Assembly (NCBI GenBank): GCA_927349885.1
Contig: OV651816.1
Coordinates: 11,172,688-11,236,687 of the forward strand
Reading direction: 5' to 3'
Length of the DNA: 64,000 bases
Origin: Psylliodes chrysocephalus
Lineage: Eukaryota > Arthropoda > Insecta > Coleoptera > Chrysomelidae
Positions 35,376 to 47,548 of this stretch are shown one piece after another. Made by a program: the position numbers and the translations under genes. A model generated the notes under the pieces. The model worked only from the letters and a program-made list of their open reading frames with translations, did not search any database and was not told the origin of the DNA. Numbering within the stretch: the first letter of the stretch is position 1; the number at the start of each line of letters is the position of its first letter.

Positions 35376-36448
35376 TATTTTGAGACATTTTTATTATTTT
35401 AGTTTTTCATTTATAGGGCTTTTCATCACATTATTTTTTTGTGCGCATGCGTCAGTATCAGCCATCTTTTTCGTACTGTTTTTTTTTGTAAACAAGCATG
35501 TTAAAATATCCACGTGAAAAAATTATAATCGATAAATATTAATTTTAAGTGTATTCGTTTCAAAAATGGGATAAAGAAAGTAAAGTAATAAGTGTCTTAA
35601 TGGAAAAATCAATTTTTGTTAATCAATTAATTACCTATATGTTATGTTTACGGAAACGAAAAACTAAACGGTATTGTTATGAGTATGTAAAAGTGACACA
35701 CGGTATAAATTATTATTTTTTAAAAAGACTTGCCTGCAATATCGTATAAAAACTATCGAATCATTAGGCAAAATACATATTATACCTGTTCAAAATGACC
35801 ATTATGTGTGAAAAAATGTGGCCAAAGTGACAAAAGTTTTTGATCGATTGATGGATGATGTTACTAAATTGTATTTGTTCACTAAATTTTCATGGAGAAA
35901 GTGGTAACAGAAGAAAATCCTTGTCTGGTATTACACAATATTTTTTAATATTAAATACTACTTCGGTATACACAGTAATATTATTAAAAATGTCATGTTG
36001 ATCCTTAAAATTTTAAATAATTTATCTTATTAATTATACTCGTGATTAACTTTCATGTTAAAGTGTTTTTGCAATTATTAATAGTTGGTTGGCATAATTA
36101 ATTAGAATAGAGTTATAATTATTGTTTGTTTTCATTAATTTTTTACACAGTTAATATGTATTGAAACCTAACCTCTCAATCGCCACACTTTTTTCCTTGT
36201 TCCGAAACTCCACGTCACTTCAAGGCCCTTTTTAATTGCTCACAACTATGTGCTTCCACAGAGTTATAAAAATGTAAATCACCATCAACGATTTTTCTAA
36301 TGATTGATTTGTGTGTAGAGATAATATTGCTTTTCCAGCCATTGTTGATCAAAACAGTACGAAACTTTTGAATTGGCGCTATTTCAACATGGCGGCTGCG
36401 CTTGCGCTCATCACATGATGAAAAGGCCTATTGTGTTATATTTTTGAA

Positions 36449-36988
36449 ATGGCTTCTGCACATGATCAGAAAAGAAAGAGATGTGTCTATCGCCCTTGTC
36501 CATCTCAAACAGAGTAAACAGACAAAGGGACAAGTTATTTTGCATTTCCCATGGAGCCAGAAAGGTGTATGTCTTAAGAAAATACTTTCAATTTTTATAT
36601 TTGAAAACCAAATATTTATTTGACAACCAAATATTTATTATTTAAATGTCTTGAGGACAATTTTTACAATTTCAACAAAAATAATGTAAAAAATATATAA
36701 TTTCTGAACTACCGTCAATCTAAACATTTGTTATCAACTTTTTTATATTTTAGGGCCAACATGTGGTTAAGAGCTTCTAATAGGGAAGATTTGAGTAACA
36801 TAGATGTGAACAGTCTTCATCGGAACTACAGGTTGTGTGAGAAACATTTTGAGAAGAATTGTTTTTCTAAAACGTTGAACCGTAAACGTTTATTGCCTAC
36901 TGCTGTTCCCACATTTTTTATCCATCTAGGTCATCAGCCAAATGTCTATCTTCTCCCTAGTACATCGACCAAGTGCTTCCTCTGTTGA
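36449..36988 (+). pseudogene. THAP-domain gene remnant, two exons
   Basis: Exon 1 (36449-36564) starts MASAHDQKRKRCVYRPCPSQ, with the first zinc cysteine pair (C-x4-C), and continues GTSYFAFPMEPE. A GTGTATGT donor follows. An acceptor TATTTTAG ends at 36753. Joining there keeps the frame and gives ERANMWLRASNRED, then LCEKHF (the C-x2-H pair) and LLPTAVPTFF, the AVPTF box. All zinc ligands are present. An in-frame TAA lies in exon 1 between the first cysteines and the FAFP segment, so it is either dead or has a splice I cannot see. The domain binds DNA and is shared by P-element transposases and host THAP proteins. Confidence 0.72.
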
Positions 36989-37491
36989 GACTATCATTGA
37001 ACATGAACGAGACATTTTTGAAAGCGTACCATGTGCAACCTTTGGACATTCTTAATCAAAAATCCTACCTCCAAATTATTATAATGAATTAGATGTTCTT
37101 TGATTCACTATGTCCATTGATTAAAAATGTTCTGATTGACTACATCTAATCAAAATATATATGTATTTCTTGTAAAGTAGCAAAAAGAAAAAAAAATGTA
37201 TTTTGTGGTGTTATTATTTTAACTTTTTTAATTTTTGATTTGTTTCATTTATACAATATTTAAGCACTTAAACAATAATATATATAATCTTATAAACAGT
37301 TGTATGATATATACGTTAGGGAAATTAGGACAAGGATGATTAAATTCTATTTCTTTCATAATATCAAAAAAGCTATGCGATATACCAGACATTACACAGG
37401 TATTGCTAAAAATAGATATAACATTTTTTTATAATTTAAATATATAGATAATAAACTTTTCATTTGGAGTTTTTAGGCCTCCATAACTGCT

Positions 37492-37990
37492 TTATTTGCA
37501 ATCATATGTTAAAATCTGTGAACTATCCAAATCTTCACATTCTTTTGAAAATTTAATAAATGTATCACATCCATGTATGCCTAAAGCTTTTTTGATCAAA
37601 TAGCCACAAACATATTTAAATGGATTTTGTACTATTATATCTTCTGTCCTGTAGCTGTAATTAGGAAGAAAAACAGCTTCTCGAGTGTTTTTATTTATTT
37701 CAGGACACAGAGAGACAATATTTTTTACATCTAAATGTAGCAAGTGCTTGTCCAGGTCTTCATTACAATTCATGAAATTGCAACGAAGATAATTTTGACA
37801 AAAAAGTTTTTTAAATGCCCTTTCGAATTGTACAGGTGTTGGATTAATTAAATTCCCACCCTGTTGCCTAATGGACCCAACAAATTTTTCTAGACAGTCA
37901 CTGTTGATTCTTCTAGCCATTAAATATTTAAATCCCGCAGCAGATAACCTTTCCCATACAAATTTTAAACCATAAAATCGATAAATATAA
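37492..37990 (-). pseudogene. P-element-like transposase, C-terminal fragment
   Basis: The minus strand from about 37990 reads YGLKFVWERLSAAGFKYLMA, then RINSDCLEKFVGSIRQQGGN and LINPTPVQFERAFKKLF. This matches the conserved C-terminal part of P-element/THAP9-like transposases (N.D..E.FFG.IR..GG....PTP..F). A second domain ending KYVCGYLIKKAL follows. It ends at 37492. The rest of the transposase is not visible upstream, where a stop appears by 38005. It points toward the THAP remnant on the opposite strand at 36449, so the two are not simply one gene. Confidence 0.65.
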
Positions 37991-38644
37991 ACATCTAATT
38001 TTTATGATGTGACGTTAATAGTATTTATTTATATACATAGGTAATATAAGCAATTGGGCAGCATTGTGCTTAACGGGTGACTTACAACAGGCATTTGCTC
38101 ATCTGAAGTCAAAAATTTGTACGTAGGAACAAAAATTGAAATAAAATAATTCTTGTATTGTAAATTCATTAAAAACTTACTAATTTGTAATTGTGTTTTA
38201 TTGTTATATGTTGTTTCACTTCTAAAAAGATACCTACATAACCTCATTTTAAATAAAAAAAATAAGGTGCTGAGTTAATTTATTAGTTCTAGGAAGAAAC
38301 CAAAAAATGTTTAACACATTTCATACAATGAATGGCATACAAAAGTAATTTATTTTAATCTAATGATAAAATTTTAAAATTGGCACATCTAGATTTTCAC
38401 CGGAACTCATTTATTTAAGTTACACAATATTTTGATTAATTTATTTGCCTAGAATACATTAAAATGTTATATGTACATGTTTTAATTTTTTTCTAAGTGT
38501 ACATCGCTATTTTGCAATTTTAGAGTTTACTTTTCTCCGTGTAGAAATAAGCGACAAAAACGTTAACTGTCATTGAAAATCTGACCACTCCGACATCAAA
38601 GAAGCCGACGCAATCTGTCGCTACTGTATTGTTCTCACATACTT

Positions 38645-39210
38645 TAATTTTCTTTTACTATACGGAGAATGGTCGCACTGCGCAGCTTTCTGAGTGCCTT
38701 TTAAAAGGAGATAGAAAACTCCGCCATTTTGAACCCTTATTACGTGTTGCCTACATCTTGGCGCAATATTTTTAATAGGTGCGTTTTATTCATCCGCTTC
38801 TGCTTCGGAATTGTCGGTTTTCTTGTTTTAATCTGACAGGTTAAAACGACTAAACCGACAATTCCGGAAGCAGAAGCGGATGATTAAAACGCACCTGATA
38901 TTTTGCTTGCTGCTGTCAGTGTCAGTGAATATTATTTTTGAAGTCACAGTTTATTGCTAAAGAATCAGTTAGCTCACTCGGACCAGTTGAAAATTTCAAA
39001 ATAACATCCCCTTCAGGGATACAAATTCAGGATACGCAGAAGACTGCTGTTTTATTATAGGCGGTTGTCATATATTGTATTATCCGAGTTGCACAGTGAA
39101 ACTGAAACATTGAGATCAAAAGTTCCGACGCAGAGTGAGCGATCTGATTCTTTAGCTGTAAACTGTGTCACAGGGTTCAAAATGGCCGCGCCCTACGTTG
39201 GGCGTGTCGG
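38645..39210 (-). repeat. Inverted copy 3 of the 19.2-kb repeat unit
   Basis: Reverse complement of 20008-20575, from CACATACTTTAATTTTCTTT to GGCCGCGCCCTACGTTGGGCG. Confidence 0.85.
38778..38895. repeat. 118-bp MITE, copy 3
   Basis: Same length and ends (GGTGCG...CGCACC) as at 19519 and 20323, in the equivalent position of this repeat copy. Confidence 0.85.
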
Positions 39211-39241
39211 ACCTCAAAGTATGTGATTGTTCTTTATACTG

Positions 39242-39380
39242 GGGTAGTATTCTCGAATCACGAATACCGACATTCGCATACGTGTTTTGCAATGTGTCTC
39301 ACTTTGTTGAACGAAAACCAAGTGAGACAAATCATAAATCTCGCATGCGAATCTATATTTGTGACTCGAGAATACTACCC
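39242..39380. repeat. 139-bp palindromic MITE
   Basis: Ends GGGTAGTATTCTCGA and inverted TCGAGAATACTACCC, with a possible CTG duplication on each side. Inner CATTCGCATACG and CGCATGCGAAT also pair. Confidence 0.75.
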
Positions 39381-39697
39381 CTGGGCCGAAATTCTCCAAG
39401 CCGTCCGACGTGGTTTGACGTTACCTCTCTACCTACCAAAAACCTTTCCATCTTCTACTTGTGCTATACATTGCATACATGGGCGCCGCCAAGAAAATCA
39501 AAGTATGTGGCGCCGCCCCCTGGATTTTTGATGATTGATTTTTTGCCATGGCTTTCGACTATAGCCTACAGCGTTTTGACCCTGACTATAAGACTTGTAC
39601 CCCTGGAAATTTTTTGAACGCTGCCCATGATTGCATACTGTGTCGGTTCTTTTCCTGCATGTCCGAATGCCATTTAGTGTTGTAAATAGGTGACTTA

Positions 39698-39797
39698 GAG
39701 CCGATTCCACCGTTGTGTTAAACGGAGATTAAAATGACATTGTTAATGTAAAAATGTCATTTTTAACTTGGTTTGACACAACGATGGAATCGGTCCT
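39698..39797. repeat. 100-bp MITE, GAGCCGATTCCACC family, TA target
   Basis: Nearly complete palindrome with TA on both sides (39696-39697, 39798-39799). A second copy is at 56153 and a degraded one near 21826. Confidence 0.82.
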
Positions 39798-40040
39798 TAC
39801 ATAACTACCGATTTTAGTTCGTTTTGTAGCATTTTGTGAAAAAATGAAGTTTGAATAGAGATGTATTCTATTAACCCCTTTGATACGCTTATGCATAATA
39901 TGTTACCATCCATGATACAAGTCATGATATGATACTGTTACCATCGTAAATGAAATGATTAAAAAAAAACGTCATTTTAAATTTCAAAAAAAAAATACGG
40001 AGAACCATTTCTCACAAAAAATTAAATATATCTCGTTTTT

Positions 40041-40400
40041 ATGAAATCTGAACTAAGTCCAGAAGCCCCGGTATATATCCCACCTCCCTTAAGAAATGTA
40101 GCATTGAAATCATCATTTTCCTCTTCCAAATCATCCCCAAATCCAAAAGAACCTCAGTGTTCAAGATATTCAAGGAAATCAGTCCGATCCTCGAGTAGTG
40201 CGAATAACAGCCCCCGACCTATATTGGGGAACAAACCACCTTTTCCGAGACCAATTTTAGGAAGGAGAGATGATTCCGAAGTTAAGGATATTAACGATGA
40301 TGTTGAAGAATATATCGGAAAAGAGTACAGAAGAAGTTTTAGTAGAATGAAATTAGAAGACGAAGCTGACACCTCGTTTAACGAAGAAAATTGCGAATGA
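40041..40400 (+). CDS. Hypothetical 119-residue protein, single exon
   Basis: The frame starts MKSELSPEAPVYIPPPLRNV and encodes a low-complexity, Ser/Pro/Arg-rich first half (SSFSSSKSSPNPKEP). The motif PRPILG then occurs twice (PRPILGNKPPFPRPILGRR, residues about 54-72), and an acidic/basic C-terminus ends EADTSFNEENCE. No domain, signal peptide or membrane segment is visible, so it is likely disordered. A polyadenylation signal AATAAA lies at 40464-40469, 64 bases after the stop, and A-rich text precedes the ATG. It lies 1.2 kb upstream of Elongin B on the same strand and shows no transposon similarity. I do not recognise it. It could be a host gene, its last exon, or chance. Confidence 0.45.
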   Translation: MKSELSPEAPVYIPPPLRNVALKSSFSSSKSSPNPKEPQCSRYSRKSVRSSSSANNSPRPILGNKPPFPRPILGRRDDSEVKDINDDVEEYIGKEYRRSFSRMKLEDEADTSFNEENCE

Positions 40401-40463
40401 AAGTTAAAGAAGTTACGTGAAAGGTTTTTTCGTGCGTGGTTGGTGTTTGTAGTTGTTAAAGTG

Positions 40464-40469
40464 AATAAA
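40464..40469 (+). promoter_or_regulatory. Polyadenylation signal AATAAA
   Basis: AATAAA 64 bases downstream of the hypothetical gene's stop; a T/GT-rich stretch (TGTTGTACTGTTG) follows, as expected of a cleavage region. Confidence 0.45.
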
Positions 40470-40713
40470 TGTTGTACTGTTGAAGTAAAATTTCGTTTAT
40501 TTAGGTAAACTTGATGTGATTATGCTTCAAACATTATTCAAACAAGTAATAAACATAATCCTATTACAAATATGATATCTTAGGAGGTTTTGTGACTAGT
40601 TACCACCGCTATAAAAGTTACTTTTATGACCTAAGCCATTTCCACCGCGTCGTTAAGTAATAAGCAAAGTTTAAAATGAAATTTTTAATAGAAAAGTGTC
40701 ATTTGAAACCTGG

Positions 40714-41220
40714 TTTATTTATTTATTTATTTATTTATTTATTCACGGGTAACCCCATTAAAAAAAAATACAATATTAATTAGAATAAAAACAGCAAAAT
40801 AAATACTTAACAAAATACTAAACTAATACTAATATAGGTAATATAAAATACTATACAAAATATAAAATATAACGGCATCAAATAACAATTATAAAATCAG
40901 TTAGAAAATGAAGACAAAAAAAAAATGTTAGACTTCCATATTATTTAAATAAGTCCTGAGAGCATTAATAGTTACAAAAATATCACAATTTTTAGATTTC
41001 AACTTATTACATTCACGTAATATTCGACTTACTGGTGAATTAAAGGCATAATTAGTGGTATGTAGTGGTATATTAAATAAGTCGAATTGTTTAGTCCTAC
41101 TAAAGGTATTAAAATTAATATTTCTTGACTACTAGCGGTGGAATAAGGCCTTAATGTCCCAAATTTATGAATTTGAGTGTAGCTGTCGTTTACTAATATT
41201 AAATTTCCAATAGTCAAAAA
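40714..41220 (-). pseudogene. 3' end of a non-LTR retrotransposon with (TAAA)n tail
   Basis: On the minus strand an open segment reads TKQFDLFNIPLHTTNYAFNS and PVSRILRECN, matching the terminal region of LINE ORF2 proteins (FxxP.H.T.Y...SP..R). It is followed by GGGGTTACCCGTGAATAAAT and a run of AAAT units (plus strand TTTA repeats at 40716-40743). This is a 5'-truncated insertion just upstream of Elongin B. It lacks all catalytic parts. Confidence 0.62.
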
Positions 41221-41577
41221 TATGTCATTTTTCCCTTAATAAAATAATGCTCCAATGTTTTGTAAGACATTCCCATTTTTCATTTGATGAAAGTTCCAGA
41301 TGAAATTGTGGGTGAACTTGAGATCGATCCGTCCCTGTTGCTGTTGCTAGCATAATTTTGGAACGCAGCCAAGATAATCGTAACGTAGCCGTTAATTTTT
41401 GTTTTGTTTGCGTTTCATGCCATGAGTCATCAAGAACCGTCACTCTTAAATTCTGTCATTTCCTAAGCCGCGCATTTGGCATTTGTAGTCTCGTTGCTGT
41501 TTAGGTTAAATAAATTAATGACTGCAATAAACAAACGGTTATTTGTACCAAAATAAATACAAATACTAACCCACACG

Positions 41578-43472
41578 ATGGTAAGTAGTAATTTGATAAA
41601 AATACCCTTTTATCGTTTTTAGCAGTTGCTTCCTTCGGTTTTATCCTTAACCTATATCCATGATTGTCAACAAGATGAGTTTTGGTTTTTATTTTATCAA
41701 TTTTAGGATGTATTTTTGATGATAAGAAGGAAAAAACTAACAATTTTCACCGATGCAAAGGATACGACCACGGTTTTAGAACTCAAAAAAATTATTGAAG
41801 GTAAACAACTTTCTACCTTCAGTGTGTTCAAGTTTTTATCTAAATTATCGTTTTATTTCAGGCATATTAAAAATTCCACCCCAAAACCAACAACTATTCA
41901 ATAAAGAATACACGGTAATGGAAGATGAGAGGCAACTTCAGGACTATGGACTTACTTCTGGCTCAGCAAAAGCTCAGTGCCCGGCAACTGTTGGTCTTGC
42001 TATAAGGTAGGCTTTGTATTTTTTGTGCATAGATTCGTTTTTTGAAAATATTAATCGTTTGGGACTAAATGAGTATACATAGTTCTGTAATGAGTTTAGG
42101 CATTTATTTTTTTATTGAAAAATTTGAAACTGTCCTTTGACCCCACTCAGTAAAGTGTAAACTACTATTTTCTTACTGTTTATTTGGTTTAAATAAATAA
42201 CCATTCTTTCAATTAGCCTCAGATCTCATTAAAGTATTCACAAACTAATGTCTAAATAATTTACTAGCTTGGATATTGATATAAGTTGATATATAATTTA
42301 GTGCATTTCTAAAACTTCTTAATGATTAAAAATATTAATATTTGCCTCATAAATTGTTTTAATATTTATTGTGTACAATTGAACTGGTTTTAGTTCATAG
42401 AGAGCTAAAAAATAGGATCATAATATGTTTTTTTTTTGTTGGGAAGAAGTTTATGTGTGTTTCTATTTGGTTATTTATGTTTTAAGTACAATTTATTTGT
42501 AATAAGTTATGTTGCAAATAAGAAACATGTACAAAGTAGTAACTTGTTGAATCAAGCATCTTAAAGTTATTGACACTTGTTTTATGATTTTTTTAAAATA
42601 TTTTTGTCATATGCTGCATTTGAATATCCACATCGGATGCATCTGAGATGTAGTAAATTTTTGATCACGTGATTCAGTATACGTAAATGTAGTGGGAAAG
42701 ATGTATCCGATGTGGATAAACAAACACTCAATATGTAAAAATGCAATGGATGTGGATTTTCAAACGCGGCAATAGTCATATTTATTATGTAACTTATAGG
42801 TTAAAAAAGCTCGTCTATGATATCTAGGCTAGGTACTGGTACCTGTGTGTTGGTTTTTTGATTGCATACAATAATAATAATATTCTTTATTTGGATATTA
42901 GAGCAGAGACAAAAGTTGAAAAGTTCTCCTACTTCATACACAGGATTTGACAGTTTTGCCGCCAAGCTAACCTAAGTGAATTGGAGTAGAAAATTATTTT
43001 ATAGATGCTAATAACAATTTCGAGTAAATAGTTTAATAAATCGTAAATAGCTATTGAAATTTTGTAGAATTATGTCTTGGGATAATTATTACTACTAATT
43101 TAAAATATTCGGTATTATTTTTATTCTATGATAAGAAACTGGCGATCAAACACCACTAAATTCTCGAAGTCGTTCAATGATTGTTTATCACCTCTCTACC
43201 TATTAAAAGCCTTTCCAGTTTATGTCCCTGCTCTAGTACCACATGACAGTATGACAAATGTACATTGGCCTTGTCAAGTAGCTACAGTAATATTAGGATT
43301 TAACAAGATAAAATATATATACATTAATATGATTATTAATATTAATTAATTATTTTACAGAGATGATAATGGCGATTTTGAACAATTGGATCTAATACCT
43401 TACTCGGCTCCACCAGATCTGCCAGATGTGATGAAATCTCAAGAAAACAATGGCCAAGAACAAACCTCTTGA
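41578..43472 (+). CDS. EloB: Elongin B (transcription elongation factor B subunit 2), complete
   Basis: Four coding exons: 41578-41580, 41707-41800, 41862-42006 and 43361-43472. All introns begin GT and end AG, and the junctions keep the frame (phases 0, 1 and 2). The first exon contributes only the ATG. The 117-residue product starts MDVFLMIRRKKLTIFTDAKD, a ubiquitin-like fold, and ends DLPDVMKSQENNGQEQTS. Human Elongin B is 118 residues with the same start and the PPDLPDVMK tail. It pairs with Elongin C, in the Elongin (SIII) elongation complex and as adaptor of CUL2/CUL5 BC-box ubiquitin ligases, in nucleus and cytoplasm. The last intron (42007-43360) has taken up a MITE and a dispersed repeat. 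The coding sequence looks intact. Confidence 0.96.
42612..42771. repeat. TGCTGCG-family MITE, copy B, in Elongin B intron 3
   Basis: 160 bp, ends TGCTGCATTTGAA and inverted TTCAAACGCGGCA, flanked by ATA (42609-42611, 42772-42774). Confidence 0.88.
42900..43135. repeat. Dispersed repeat in Elongin B intron 3
   Basis: Direct-orientation match to 32010-32290. It may be a short interspersed element; no ends could be fixed. Confidence 0.7.
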
Positions 43473-46355
43473 ACACATGTACATAACCCCATTTTATTAA
43501 TTTTACGTCATTGTTTTAATTTCGCCTTAAATACTGATTCTTTGGATTTTCGATTGTCAAATATTTTTGTTAAATAACATACAATTGAAGATATTTTTTT
43601 AAATACCTGATTAATTTTGCCAATTATCTATTGGATTTTTTTATATATATTTCTCTCAGTGCTGAGTTTAACAGTTTACTTGTGTTGTTTTTGGGATCTA
43701 TTTTGAATATAAACCCTAAATAATAAAAAAATTATTTAATCAGCACTTATTAGCCCTTCCTTGTTAATAAAGGGGCACATTTGAAGAATGTAAACTCTTA
43801 TGCAAGGAAAGTATAATTTTTTTTCAGGAAATGGGGGTCAGAATCCCCTTTTTCCATTGGGGAATCATGGTGATCAGTGGAAGATTATTTTTATATTAAT
43901 TGTACCGTTAATTAATTTTAATATTTATTTATGATAGCTTTTTGAATTTATGAATTATGGGTTACTTAATGATGGTCGACTGACAACATTGTAATATTTT
44001 TTTTTTATTTTTGGTTAATAGTAAAAATAGAAGTAAAATACATTTCTTCCACTGATATTTTGTGTTTTTTAAAAATTATTTTGAAAAAAAACAACGTTAG
44101 CATATGCCAAATATGTGTGTCTAATGGATAAAAATAAAAAAAAACAAAATGATTAGTTGTATATAAAATAGAAATTAAAGGTTGACCATAAAGTTTGCAT
44201 GTAAAAAATTACAGTTAATCGCCCCTTTAATTTAACTAATTACTTTGGAATTTATAATAAGTAGAGCCAGTTTTTTTTTTTTGAACCATTTAACAATAAA
44301 GTAAATTTATCAAAATCTTTCACACATAAATTTTAAAAACACATACGCAATAAATGGGCATAAAAAGACGCAAATTTACTGGTGTGAACATGGCTTTAAA
44401 AGTGAGATTAATTAATGAATGAAGTATCATTTAAGTCGGGTGACTCACCCTTTGTGCATAAATGATAATCTTTGATTTGTGCAATCTCTAGATTTTTTTA
44501 ATTTTTCATAAATAGAGAAATGTGTGATAATGAATCACGTTCGTATGAGGAGGTCCATAGAATACCGGAATTTATTTACAAAAAAAAGCCTGTATTCAAA
44601 CTTCAATCACCTACAAATTACTCTGCATTTAATTCAATAATGCACCTGTCGATACATTTTTTCACTACTAAAAAGAGTTTTGAACACTCAGCGCAAGGTG
44701 TATTATTTTTCATACACCGGACAAGTCAATAATAAGAATGTCTGTCTCGAAATTAATAGACTAATAAAATTGTATGTGTAATAATCTCTATAATTCACCC
44801 CTTCGCATTATTGAACCCCAGAAAGCAGAACTTGTATGAGGGAAGGATGACTTTATTTTTTGCTGTTAAGCAGCCACTCAATCTGACCTTGCATTATATC
44901 TCATTCACTTTTCCTGTGAAAATGAAAATAAATTGCCTGTTTAAACCACTCAAAAAACAGAAATGGTAACCAATGAAATCATTACAACTGCTAATTTTGG
45001 GCAGTGAAAATGTTTAAACTTACTTATTTTGATGCCTTTTGGTGATTCTGCCGTTTTAGGTTCACTTCTTTCACAACAACCAAATGTACTTTATACATTA
45101 TGTGATAGGTGAATAGCGAAAATGGGGCAAAGATAAGGCACGACACAATAATCAACTTTACAAGATGTCCTGATGAATTCTTGCCATATTTAAAACGAGA
45201 AAATCATTCATAAAATTGTGCTTTTCATAGACTGACTGTAATATAATGACAGTTTTCTAGTTATTTCCCCAAGCTTAATACAAGTTCTCACAAGAACGAC
45301 ACCAGGAACAATGATACAATTTTACATTTGGGTTCTATAGACAAAAACTTGGCATGAGAGATCTGTAGAAAATAATTCCGGTCTTTTTTGGCCCCCCTCA
45401 TCTATCATCCAGCTCTTTATTATGTTCTCGAAATTGCTCTAGCATGTACATTAATTTAGGTTTTAAAATATCCAAATTGGGGCTATCTTAAGTAGTACTG
45501 AATAAGGAGTACAAATATTTTAATTTTTCAATAATTTTTTCAATGGTGAAATATTTTTATATAAAAATTAAAATATTCTATGTAGGTGCCTATTTATGTT
45601 TTTATACTTTATCCTGCCTCTTGATGGGTTAAATGGTTTATTAAAAACAAATCGAATAAAGTTTTACTAATAAATAATTTAGTGATGTTATGAGAGCTGG
45701 ACCGTGCTAAGCTTGAGGAGTTGTGTAATCCTGTATTGGGAATACGAATTGATTCACTGGCCTTTGTCCCAGATTACTTGTTCAGAAGGTAGGCTTTAGA
45801 TTTGATAGTTAAGGCCATTGTGTATAAATCATCACGTATAATAATTAGCAACTATTTAACACTTTTTATAAGATTTGATTCTGTTGATACCTTTCATGAT
45901 GAAGGTCACATCCATATGTTTTAAATTGTAGCAAATACTGCATATGTATACCTCATCGTAGTATTTTAAATATACCATTTAACCTAAACAGAGTTTATAT
46001 TATGTATTAGGCTAACCTGTAGATGCCCCAATTTGTATTTTATATCTTTAATTTTGTAAATTGTCATTGTGTTCTCGGCTGTGAGGAACTTATGACGTAT
46101 ACCGGTTATTTAACAAAATTCTGTTTCCAGATTGATATTTTGGGAAGAATTTTTAAATAATAATTTTGTTTTGTTGCAACATGGAAATATTTTGTTGGAA
46201 CACCGGTATATTGAATTTCCTGATGACTTTTTTGTCATATATCAACAACTAGGCCTTTCTCATAAATGTTTTGTGTAATTGCAACAGTAGTGTTTTTTTT
46301 CTTTTCATTTAATTAGTAAAGTAGAAATGATTCGCGACGATAGTGACTACATATA
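43473..46355. other. Elongin B 3' flank; no recognisable gene
   Basis: The Elongin B 3' UTR must begin here. AATAAA occurs at 44295-44300 but I cannot tell which signal is used. A short open stretch at 45698-45789 (LDRAKLEELCNPVLGIRIDS, ending before GTAGGC) could be an exon but matches no family with confidence. Confidence 0.4.
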
Positions 46356-47136
46356 CAGGGCGAGTCATAAGTATTGGGACATAAAGTAAGCACAATAAAA
46401 TATTGCTGTGGAAAATGATACAGGGTGTTAAACTTTAAATATTTTTTTGTTTTACGGTAATAATTTCATAACATTTTCAAAATGAGACAGACTTTTTAAC
46501 GAACCTTTTTATAAATTTTTATTAGAAAATATATGATATAAACATTATTTTTATGTAAAATTGTTATACTTATCCAATCTTAATTATTTCAACATTGTTC
46601 AAGAAAAACGGAATTGAACACTTTATATGTCTCTGAAAGTGCTTTCAAACGAGAAACTGTAGATTAACTTGTAACTGAATAATAAACAAAATAATCTAAT
46701 AAAAATAACTAAGTAACATCCTCCTACTTCTAGCCGAATATTATATTTTTTTCCCAGTTCATTTCGTAAAGGAATTTCATTAGCAAAAATCAAGGAACTT
46801 CATATATCCTCAAAACTAGAAACCCAGTTGGTTGTAATCAAGATTTATTCTAATATACTATATGAAATCCCTCTCCGAGATTGAAATTATCAATTGCGTT
46901 TTTCTCGAAAACGATTGAAATCATAAAGTTTTTACAGGTATAACAATTTTATATAAAAATGTTTTCATATCAAAATTACTTACTAAAAGTTATAAATTTG
47001 TTGTGAAATTATACAAATGTATAGGAAAAAATATTTTAATTTTAACACCCTGAAGTTTTTTTCCTCAGCAATATTTATATTGAGACATGTTTGGTCCAAT
47101 ACTTTTTTTATGTCCAAATAGTTATGAATCATCCTG
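46356..47136. repeat. 781-bp MITE, CAGGGCGAGTCA ends, TA target
   Basis: Inverted ends CAGGGCGAGTCATAAGTATT and the complement of AATAGTTATGAATCATCCTG, with TA(TA) at both edges. Further inward ACAGGGTGTTAAA pairs with TTTAACACCCTG-like text near 47040. Mariner-type non-autonomous element. Confidence 0.8.
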
Positions 47137-47548
47137 TATATATCTTTTAAAGTACACAAAGATTGCAAAATATCATTTCTAATAAACAAATTATAAGTAA
47201 TAACTAGGAGTTATTTAAATTCTTTAGGTAACGGGCTTAATAGGATTCCAACTCGGGTTTTCCTTTCAAGTTTATTTTGACATCAGGCAAGATCCAAAAG
47301 TCACCGGTTGACAAATCGCAGGCGAATATGGAACTTGTTAGTCTGATGACGGAAGGATAGATTGCGTTTTTGGAAGAAAAATCAGTCTATTTTCGACAGT
47401 TTCGTTCGCCACTTAGGCGTCATAGCTTTAAACCACATTTAATCCGTTTTTTAACACATCCACCATAATTTATATACCCTAATTCAGTAATTAAAAAATG
47501 GACATATTTTGCTGTCTGAATTAAAGATAAGTGTTGAACTTAGATATA

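Noticed and set aside
44520..44732. 70-codon frame starting MCDNESRSYEEVHRIPEF
   Set aside because: No family resemblance, no splice or polyA context that favours it; length is within chance.
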